Shown here one piece after another: positions 56,008 to 64,000 of a stretch of 64,000 nucleotides of DNA. Origin of the DNA: Trichoplax adhaerens (taxonomy: Eukaryota > Placozoa > Uniplacotomia > Trichoplacea > Trichoplacidae). The stretch covers positions 693,066 through 757,065 of the forward strand of contig NW_002060948.1 of the NCBI RefSeq assembly GCF_000150275.1, read 5' to 3'. The notes beneath the pieces are model-generated. The model was not told the origin of the DNA, made no database searches, and saw only the letters and a program-made list of their open reading frames with translations. The first letter of the stretch is position 1. The number at the start of each line of letters is the position of its first letter. The position numbers and the translations under genes were made by a program.

Positions 56008-57838
56008 AGTATAGATCTGCATCTGTAGCAGCCTACAATCACGACAGGATTTATTCATATCCTACAATTGGTCGCTATACTTCTCTTTTAATGATGAATT
56101 TAATCCCTATAGGGTCCAGTACCTACTTATACTTTTCACATTGTATCTGTGGTGTATTATACAAGTTTATGTGGAACATGTTAGAAAATGTATAGAAATA
56201 ACTGTTAGAACACTAACAAAATATTATACATCTGTTTGTATTAACGAACAATTGTTAAATTTTCAAAATTTATTATATATAAGTGTAAATGTGCCAAGTC
56301 AAGAAATAGACACGATACTGTAGTACTGATTTAATTGAGCAATTTCAGATCATAAGTTGGTAATAATGCATCTTAGCTGTAAATACATTTGTTATGGTTC
56401 TGAACTTCTGATTGGCATTTTAGTTTTAATTTGTTTAGATTGGATTGAAAATGTGCTTCAATTTTAATGTACAGAATTTTATGGATACCAAAGAAAATAC
56501 CTGAGGATTTATGAATTTTATTACCGTATTTATAAAATCTCTTTCAGTAAAGTTTTCAAATCATAAACAATATAGCAGGTCATTAGAATGTCTAGCATGA
56601 CAGGAATGGTAGCTTAAATATGTTGTTACAAAATCTTATAGCTTGCTAGGGTGCCTTGAATATACCGTATGAAAAATTTTCGTTAGTTAATGCTACTGTA
56701 CATTGTACAGGTTTGAGCGAGCCGAAGGTGGAACCTATATGAAAATATAGTTGCATCAATTCAGGTGTAATGTGTAACTACAGTACAGTATGAAAACTCT
56801 TTGTCAGCTTATTATTGAAGAGTCTTCGATCTAGTACTGTATCTACTTGGTCGTGTTCATTTTACTTATTGCATATTGAATGTAGCATACGTGCAATGCT
56901 CGAAGTAGCAACCGATAAATTTTTTATGCGAGTATTCAAAAGAACCAGTCCGTATGAAGAGGAAATATGCACAGTTGTATACTTAGCCGCTCGGATAATA
57001 GACATTACTCTCGGGATAGAGCTTTGTATATACTGTATATGATGTAAGTCCTGTATGAAATCATATTAGTTATATATGGGAGCTTCATTTTGTAAAATCA
57101 ATTTCCATTTCATACACAGGAGAGTAGAGGTATTTTAATAATTTGGAATGGGTTACATGTATAGAGGCAAAAATGAATATATCATAGGGGGCTACTAAGC
57201 AATAAATAAACCTCCAGTGTAACATTAAGTATCCTTTGAAACTTCTCGGAAACCTAAGAGAAGCAGAAAGTGGCATCAAATGGATTATACATTACAAATA
57301 ATTGTGGAAAACTGATTAGAAGTGTTCGCGTTTTGTAATAATCTCAATACTCAAAGTGATTTTATATTTATCACTTTACACAGGACAGGTTTCCTTATTA
57401 TTACGCTGACTTACAGCAACTACTACACGTGCTGGTAAGTCATCAATATATCGAAGTCTGTGATACAAAGTATAACAACTTTACAGAAAACGATGAATAA
57501 AATTAGTTATTCATTTTGAATTTAATTTCCCTAATTTATTTATCTCGAAAACCAAACTAAATCGCCCGCAAGTCTTAGTGGCTTTACATCCGTCTCTGTA
57601 ACAATATTACTGGCGGAAGTCTATTGCATCAGTACCGGTCCATTATCTATACGCACACTATGGCTACGCTCAGCATACTGTACATACAGTATACTGTTTA
57701 TATATATACATATACAGTATACTGTACATTATAAAGTATACTGAGTATAGTATTTTGTTATTGTTTTTACTGTTTTTTATATTTGCAGTTTTAGGATAAC
57801 ACTTCCCCGTCTAGTTGATACCTCAGCAACAAGGAAGG
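56008..57838. other. Intergenic spacer with an isolated exon-like stretch
   Basis: About 1.8 kb. A short stretch near 57385-57433 (DRFPYYYADLQQLLHVL) is bounded by ACACAG and GTAAGT and could be a stray or 5' UTR-linked exon of TEX30. There is a long imperfect palindrome near 57670-57735 (TACTGTACATACAGTATACTG and TATACATATACAGTATACTG arms). Confidence 0.45.
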
Positions 57839-59332
57839 ATGTCGAAACTACAAGAAGTAAGTTTGCAATAGATGAATTGATCAATCGATTAGTATGCGTG
57901 TGATATCATGAGTATAGTGGATCTGATACTGTCGTACTGAACTACTGTTGTTTCATCGATAAAATATTCCGTATTCAGCCACGTTGCAGAGCTGTGATCA
58001 TCAAAACAAACTGCTGGAGATAAATTGTCGTTTAGGATGGCGTGGATAGATTTGAGGGCTGAATGCCCTAAGCTTAGCTTTTGCCAGCATATACTGTATT
58101 CTGTTAGACCTAGTTGTATCTACAATATTGTGTGAGTAGAATGGTTTATCCATCATGATTGTGATATGATTACGAAACTTATGGTTGTTCAAATACAGCA
58201 TGTGCTACACGATAGCTCAAACTTGTAAATTTTCTACCTGTTTGCAGTTTGATCATCTGATTGACTAGTTTTGTTATAATCGTAAACGAGTTAAATCGTC
58301 CTTTCACTCTAATTTTTTTTAATATGAAGAAATCTCTGGCAATTCCTCACAAAGGAAAAGTTCTTGATGCAATCATTACCATACCACCGAAAGGATTTAA
58401 ATCTGGTCATGGTGTTATTTTAACCCATGGAGCTGGAGGTGACATGAACTACGAACATCTTAAGGTTTTAGCTAAACATTTGGCAGAGAACGGCATTGCA
58501 TGTCTCCGTTTTACATGCAAACCAACGGTCATGCGAACGCGTGTTAACGCAATGACTTCAGTTCTGGTATTCGTTGCTATTAGCAGTACTATTTCAGCTC
58601 CTTACAGTAATTACTTACGGTATTCTTTATTCTATCAAACTAGGACTTTTGGAAGCAGTCAACTGAATATCCACTGAAAAAGTGCTTTCTTGCAGGTAAG
58701 GGATATCCGTCAGTTCTTGTGTACTGTACTCAGCAGTCATGGAGCATTCCCATGTCAGTTGAGCATCTAGGGTACGCGCTGTAAGCATTTGTTGTAATGC
58801 TAGCTATACTTGTTCAATGAGTTAAAAGCTAAGTAAGTTTCTGTGCACGATACGTTTTACCGGACGTTCACTTTTAAAATTAAAATTAATTAATAAACTG
58901 TAATATCGGCTAGGTCGATCAATGGGATCACGAGTTGCAGCAACGCTTGCTGAAGAATTAACTCGCGCAAAAGATCAATTTATTGTCGGTGTCATTTGCT
59001 TATCATATCCACTGCATCCACCTAACAAGACTACCGAAATTAGACATTTGCAACCTGGTGTACCTGTTTTGTTTGTTAATGGTAAGCGCGATGCATTATG
59101 CGACGCAAAACTGATGGAAAAGGAAGTTCAAAATTTGCAATGTCAGTATCAGTTACATTGGATCGATGGTGCCGATCATAGCGTACGAGTAAAAGGGAGG
59201 AAACCAAGTGATATCTTGCAAGAGCTATGCACTACTGTCGTGGATTGGTGCCACGAGATTTTAAGTGAAGGCGATGCTAAACCTACTATCCGCAAGAAAG
59301 CAAAAACTGTCAAAGATTACTTTAAAAAGTAA
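57839..59332 (+). CDS. TEX30: TEX30-like alpha/beta-hydrolase (KANL3/Tex30 family), 4 coding exons
   Basis: Exon 1 (57839-57856) encodes only MSKLQE. Exon 2 (58330-58566) follows a long T tract and an AAG acceptor and begins KSLAIPHKGKVLDAI. Exon 3 (58644-58695) encodes DFWKQSTEYPLKKCFLAG. Exon 4 (58914-59332) begins GRSMGSRVAATL. The protein has the oxyanion HG segment GVILTHGAGGDMN, nucleophile motif G-R-S-M-G, LSYPLHPPNK, VNGKRDALCDA with the acid, and WIDGADHSVRVKGR with the His. These match human TEX30 in order and length (about 227 aa). Family members are predicted hydrolases of unknown substrate. The longer ORF from 58261 simply reads back through the intron; its Met at 58324 is part of the acceptor. 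Confidence 0.95.
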
Positions 59333-60046
59333 ATTTTTCATCAGTTAGTAATCAATAACTCCCTGTACTGTATGATAGACTCTATGCAGAACTTATTTTT
59401 GAACCTGCCTCAGAAATGCATTCAAGTTTACCTTTATCCACGTATTTATGCAAAATATCAAATAAATAAACATGCATACACAGTAGCAGGTAATTACAGA
59501 AATCTTCTTGAATCTCCGTCTATTATACAGTACAAGACAATCCACTGTTGCGTGAATAAGAAAAATAATCGAATGAATCTATTATCCATCTACCCACATC
59601 ATGCATTAAAACCCTTAGTAAGTAGTAAAGTATAAATGAAGTCATTTAATTGGATGAACCAAAAAATTTCAACATCACAGAGATTTGCGTCTTCTAGTAG
59701 TAGTCCATATACCAGTACAATACGCGTATAATACAGTAGAATATCACATTGTAAATTGTCAATTTAAGCCATTAATTTCATGATATAAATTCAGTATAAA
59801 AGATATTTGCATCTTCCACTTGCTATCTGAGCATTAAATACAGTAAAAATGGCATTGTACATTGGAAACTTTGTAGTCAAGACATCGCCAATTCGATTTT
59901 TGTCGATATCAAGAAAAAATAAATAGCAATCATCTGGAATCTACTACTAGACTAGCTCATTTGAAATGTAGTCCTATGATAGATAGTATGATTCAGATAT
60001 ACAGTGCATAATTTGCAGAGCATTGACTGATCGATAAATTATATAA
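59333..60046. other. Convergent spacer between TEX30 and TIMM29
   Basis: Short AT-rich interval holding both 3' ends. The 87-codon plus-strand ORF at 59372-59635 follows the TEX30 stop and looks like 3' UTR. Nothing else was recognised. Confidence 0.5.
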
Positions 60047-60553
60047 TCAGTCTACTAGAGGATTAACATCGTAATCAATCATTTTCCTATCTAAGATTAA
60101 CCATTTTTGGAGGAAGCCGATATCTTCGATTTTATCGTAGTATGTCCAAAAACCTGATTGAAGATTATGACAAGTATATTCATAATTTTTACAAATTTCG
60201 TTAGCGTCCTGCCGTATAACTAACGAGAATAAACCCAAACTAACATAAGTTAATAAATTTTCATTCTGCAAATATAATAATCGATCGATGTGAGCATCCG
60301 ATGAAGGATTGCGTGTTAAACGGCTTAACAAGGATAAAGCATTGCCACATTGCTGTAATTCTGCATCGAAGGACTTTTCATCAGGATTTTGGTGCCAAAT
60401 ATAACCAAAAACACCGGCAAATATACCTAAAAATATCGGTCTACTAGGTTTTCTATAGCAACTTTTGGCTATTCCTGTAAATACATCTTCATAATCGCGA
60501 TAAATATTAATTAATGGATTGCCTAACTTGGTGAATAATTTTCTTGTAGCCAT
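60047..60553 (-). CDS. TIMM29: TIMM29-like inner-membrane translocase subunit
   Basis: Single-exon 168-aa ORF, MATRKLFTKLGNPLINIY to YDVNPLVD. TIM29 belongs to the TIM22 complex, which inserts carrier proteins into the mitochondrial inner membrane, and links it to TOM. The sequence shows a basic N-terminus, a YRDYEDVF segment, one membrane helix (IFLGIFAGVFGYIW), SLLSRLTRNPSSDAHIDRLL (human has ATRNRESEAFVQRLL), LTYVSLGLFSLV, and IGFLQKWLILDRKMIDYDVN (human has [20 protein letters not shown]). The human protein (260 aa) has a longer C-terminal tail that is absent here. It is head-to-head with RNASEH2C. Confidence 0.92.
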   Translation of the reverse strand: MATRKLFTKLGNPLINIYRDYEDVFTGIAKSCYRKPSRPIFLGIFAGVFGYIWHQNPDEKSFDAELQQCGNALSLLSRLTRNPSSDAHIDRLLYLQNENLLTYVSLGLFSLVIRQDANEICKNYEYTCHNLQSGFWTYYDKIEDIGFLQKWLILDRKMIDYDVNPLVD

Positions 60554-60880
60554 TGCACTTGGTGAAGCGATATGTCGTAGTACTGCACAGGCAATAGTGT
60601 TGAACCCCTAGCCTGGCCTGGCCCCTGGTCAGTGGGGAGGGTTGAGGCTTGAAAGATGGTGTAACATGGCCATGACTGCGCCTGCGTCATCTTTCTGGAC
60701 TTGCGTACTGTACTGCAGGTCAAATTGGATTTCGCGGGAAATTTACTACAGCCTTGTCTGTAGTAAACTACTATAGCACTTGAAACAAGAGCTAGCAATA
60801 CAAGATAGACTATGAAAATGAACCACGTATGATAGAAACTTCCGTGCAGATCTTCCGCAGTAGATACGAAGAAGGCGAGC
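60554..60880. promoter_or_regulatory. Short divergent promoter, TIMM29 and RNASEH2C
   Basis: Only 327 bp separate the two start codons. The interval is GC-richer than its surroundings ('ctagcctggcctggcccctgg', 'catgactgcgcctgcgtc', 'ggatttcgcgggaaattt'). The last contains TTTCGCGGGAAA, an E2F-like palindrome near 60728-60739, and TGCGCCTGCG resembles an NRF1 half-site. A minus-strand ORF here is a shadow. Confidence 0.65.
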
Positions 60881-62211
60881 ATGTCGGGTGAAATTGTTAT
60901 CCAAGATTTTAGCGAACGCAAATGTGCTAAATTGCATCTACTACCTTGTACAATTGATTATAATGGTCAAGCAAATATCGATTCTTACTTTGAACCAACT
61001 ATTAAGAAGAATGGCGAAGGTGAATACCAGTTCTAAATGTACTTTCCAACATGAAACAAATACTGTAACTAGCAGCTAGAAAGCTCTCGATCGAGCTGTA
61101 AACAGTATTTTGATAATCATTTCTTGCTGGTGTAAAATTCTATCATCGTCTTCAATTATTGTGGTATTGTATACATGTATCATGCAATCCTGTAGCAGTA
61201 GACTATAGAGAATCGTTATGCTTGGTATTCATAAATTCATCTCAAATTTAAATCAAATAGATTTATCAGCAACCTATCGTGGTCGACCTCTCTGTGGCGC
61301 TAAGATGGAGGTCCCCGACAACTACATCGGTAACGGATACTCTATTCTATACCTATAATTTGAAATTAATCAAAGTATCCGTTCATTAACTACAAAGCAA
61401 ATACGTATGGATACAGTATAGAAAATGTAGAATATTGTATAGTCTATACCATCTTATAATTCCAGCTATGATACAAGTAATTAGGAAATTACCCGTGCTA
61501 TAGATTAAGCTTAAAAAACTAATCGATCCGGCGATATATTACTGTAACGCCATCAGCTCTACGGTTTACTACTATACTGTAGACGTAGTAGCGTATAAAC
61601 ATGCACATCATATCATCCAGTGATACAGCTAATTAGGAGCTAATATGCTAACAGCATGTGCAGTAATTTATCTCGCTCTTAGAAGAAAATCACATTCATC
61701 TTGTTTTTATGACAATAATTGACTATGCTTAAGGTTACATAGTAAATTTCATCGCTGTTATGGACGCATTTCCAGAGTCAAGATGTTTGTTGATTAAGTT
61801 TACGTTAATTCTGTACTAGGATGCGTTCTAAAAGAAACACAGAAGCCATTTGGTGAAGATGAGGTATCAAATCTAACAGGAAAATTAAGATTAAAATAAC
61901 TGTGGAATGTCCCAATCATCCTATTAAAAATGCAGTTATTTGTGAAACTCTTTTGATTTCTTTTAAAGGATCGACGATTAAAAATCTCCAGCCATTTTAA
62001 GGAATTGACGTACTGGAATCTTGATAACCGAACTTCAGTTAATGATAAATTACAAAAAGCGATACTATGGACGAAAATTGCTACAGCGGTTAGTTTACTG
62101 TGCAGTTGCTCTATTATTTCATATGCCACCATAGTGCAAATTCCACATTTTACAATAATGCAATATCAATATCTCTCTAAACAAAGATATACTCTTTTCT
62201 TAATTGGTTAG
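60881..62211 (+). CDS. RNASEH2C: Ribonuclease H2 subunit C, 4 exons
   Basis: RNase H2 removes ribonucleotides misincorporated in DNA. Subunit C, with B, scaffolds the catalytic A subunit. Exon 1 (60881-61019) encodes MSGEIVIQDFSERK and KLHLLPCTIDYNG, SYFEPTIKK. Exon 2 (61270-61329) encodes ATYRGRPLCGAKMEVPDNYIG. Exon 3 (61820-61863) encodes GCVLKETQKPFGEDE. Exon 4 (from 61969) encodes DRRLKISSHFKELTYWNLD then NDKLQKAILWTKIATAV. Each part aligns with human motifs ([59 protein letters not shown]). The family normally ends just after this last helix. Here the frame continues about 40 codons to 62211 with hydrophobic sequence. A donor GCG|GTTAGT at about 62092 could instead splice to a small last exon, so the C-terminus is uncertain. 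Confidence 0.92.
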
Positions 62212-62655
62212 ATACATAAATCCGAAGATACCTAGGATTAACAGCAGAGATATTAACTAAATATGATTTCAACCTCCAAAGTTAACAAAGTGACTGAAGT
62301 ATCTTTCTACTGTGACCCACACAGAACTTAGCAAAATAGCGTTACATGTATTATATCCTTGATATCGAGTACATGAAAGGGAATATTAAGGTGTATGACT
62401 TTATCGATTAATTTTTAGATTAACAGAAATCAGGTAAATTTTAGCTATTAATAATTGTATCCTTTTGTATATATTATTTAAACTAAAGTTAACAGTAAAA
62501 CTTGCTCCTAGTAAAAATAAAATGAAAGAGGATTTTTATTTGCATAAATGACTTCGCCTTACGCGCATAACACGATTGCAACCACCCTTAGAAACATTTT
62601 TAAAGGTAATTTAATTTTAAAAGGAAAAGTATATTATCCATTAATCACTAAGCAC
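62212..62655. other. Convergent spacer between RNASEH2C and DPP3
   Basis: AT-rich DNA with both 3' ends. Nothing recognised. Confidence 0.5.
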
Positions 62656-64000
62656 TCAGTAATCATGATTAGCGATTTCTTTCTCCCAAAGACCAAACAA
62701 ATCTTCATCAAAACTGGGAAATCTATCGACGAAAGACTTGATCATTCCTTCTACGTTCGATTCATATTCAGTAAAATCAACTTCATCTTCGCCTGCAATA
62801 TTAATAGCATATGTGACATAATTTAGTGTGAAGATTGCTGCCTTGTTATCCAATTAAAAGTATTCAATCTTTGATGTCGCATAATCATTATAAATTAATT
62901 ATTTATTACACACCATTAACTGAAGTATGACACTGAACAAACATGGGTCGTGGCTGTTTACGATTCAGAACAATATTTCTGAACTTTATTAATGGAAGGT
63001 TCGGCTGTTCAGCTACTGTTGAGTAATGCTCATACATCGACTTGGCAGCCTCGTAATCACCAGTCGCTTTATAAACCTGTAATCATTTGACAAGTTAACT
63101 AAACAATTTTGCTATAAATGAAACCTAATTTGCTTGAATTGTATACGTGTATAATACTAACCTGCATTTTACATAAAAATTTGCCTATTGCATCTTTACC
63201 GTCCGTCGCTATGCGGTCTCTGTTTAAGGTAATAAGCAAATCAGGCTTACCATCTTCTCCAGTCATTTCTGAAATAGTCACGACTGCAGCATCAATTAAC
63301 ACGCGGGTGATAACAAATCGAGCCTGCATGTGCGCCTAACATATGACAGGAAACTTCAGCTTAACAACATTCAGTAATTACAATTTAAAAGTTTCAGTAT
63401 AACCTGTTTCCAAGAGTTTGTTTCTGGAGTAAAAAATTCTAATCCAAGAAGTCCACCGCGTACCATAAGCAACCAATTAACATATTTAACAGTTTCAGCA
63501 GCTTCTCCTTCATGACCAAATATTCTAAATAGATCAAAATATTAGCAATTATACCATAATTAAATTTAAAGATTTCCACAGCTGATAATTAGAAAATAGC
63601 ATGGAAATAGTTAAAAAACCTTAGTACTTTATCTAAGAGACAGAGATATAATCCTACGCATTCAGCGCGACACTCTTCGTAAGAAGAACTCAATGATACA
63701 AATTTAGAATCATAAGTTTCACCGGGTTTATACCACTTTTCAACCTTCAGTAAAAAGTCGTAATAATAACACACAAAGAGGATATTTCAAAAATTGAAAA
63801 CATAATTTCAACCGCGTACACTGCATAGGGACTATCAAATAATCAAATTAATTTACCTTCTCCCCAGTTAGAGGATTTAGGATATCACAGTCAAAATCAA
63901 ATGACCCATCTTCGAGCTAAGGAAAGGAAATTATTTACCATAATTTAATCATGGCTAATTTCGCGTAATTATCAATCTGCCTACAGTACCTGAGAAAATA
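62656..64000 (-). CDS. DPP3: Dipeptidyl peptidase 3, C-terminal part (runs off the right edge)
   Basis: DPP3 is a cytosolic zinc exopeptidase that removes dipeptides from short peptides such as angiotensins and enkephalins; vertebrate DPP3 also binds KEAP1. From the right edge leftward on the minus strand: LEDGSFDFDCDILNPLTGEK (near 63918), then the exon with WYKPGETYDSKF and SSSYEECRAECVGLYLCL. Next come the exon near 63528-63406 (YVNWLLMVRGGLLGLEFFTP), the exon near 63340-63163 (QARFVITRVLIDAA), the exon near 63078-62920 (YKATGDYEAAKSMYEHYS) and the last exon (about 62800-62656, EDEVDFTEYESNVEGMI, ending IANHDY). EECRAE is the second zinc-binding motif of family M49. The HELLGH-type first motif and the N-terminal half lie beyond the window. 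Confidence 0.97.

Noticed and set aside
58261-58323. Upstream Met as TEX30 start
   Set aside because: The stretch is intron, with a polypyrimidine tract and an AAG acceptor. The real first exon (MSKLQE) is at 57839.
59372-59635. 87-aa ORF after TEX30
   Set aside because: It lies directly after the TEX30 stop with low-complexity composition; most likely 3' UTR.
60523-60937. Minus-strand ORFs over the TIMM29/RNASEH2C promoter
   Set aside because: They overlap the divergent promoter and the antisense of RNASEH2C exon 1; no family resemblance.

Overview
The window is eukaryotic nuclear DNA from an early-branching, AT-rich and compact animal genome. Genes have many short GT-AG introns (mostly about 100-500 bp) and sit a few kb apart on both strands. 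Eleven loci read as single-copy orthologues of known animal genes: UQCC3, SLC30A6, CEBPZOS, GLO1, MCM5, Ena/VASP, RALGAPB, TEX30, TIMM29, RNASEH2C and DPP3. Gene density, intron size, base composition and a full-length Ena/VASP gene suit a placozoan-like animal. That is an inference; nothing here names the species. No bacterial operon, CRISPR array, tRNA, rRNA or intact transposon was found.

Layout. 0.8-1.9 kb: UQCC3 (-), two exons. 2.7-4.8 kb: a 177-bp tandem repeat and an older degenerate repeat field. 5.2-8.2 kb: SLC30A6 (+). 9.2-13.1 kb: a secreted multi-EGF protein (+). 14.3-15.6 kb: CEBPZOS (-), divergent from GLO1 (+, 16.3-18.4 kb). 20.0-23.0 kb: an unrecognised coiled-coil gene (-). 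25.7-30.6 kb: MCM5 (+), with two E2F-type sites upstream. 31.6-35.2 kb: Ena/VASP (-), lacking only its start exon. 36-37 kb: two orphan ORFs. 37.4-41 kb: a dense field of (ACTGT)n/(ACAGT)n inverted repeats and a 97/126-bp minisatellite. 39.4-42.3 kb: a DnaJ C-terminal-domain gene without a recognisable J domain (+). 43.8-45.5 kb: an orphan gene (-). 45.5-49.3 kb: gene-free DNA rich in the same palindromes. 49.3-56.0 kb: RALGAPB (+). 57.8-59.3 kb: TEX30 (+). 60.0-60.6 kb: TIMM29 (-), head-to-head with RNASEH2C (+, 60.9-62.2 kb). 62.7-64.0 kb: the 3' part of DPP3 (-), running off the right edge.

The genes form no common pathway. They are mostly housekeeping: mitochondrial inner membrane (UQCC3, TIMM29, probably CEBPZOS), DNA replication and ribonucleotide removal (MCM5, RNASEH2C), Ral GTPase control (RALGAPB), methylglyoxal detoxification (GLO1), Golgi zinc (SLC30A6), actin dynamics (Ena/VASP) and peptide turnover (DPP3). 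Three things stand out. A pentanucleotide palindrome family fills intergenic DNA and at least one divergent promoter. A DnaJ-like gene lacks its J domain. Several very small proteins are split over tiny exons that ordinary ORF calling misses. Exon joins were made by eye from splice sites, phase and remembered family sequences, so individual boundaries may be off by a few bases.
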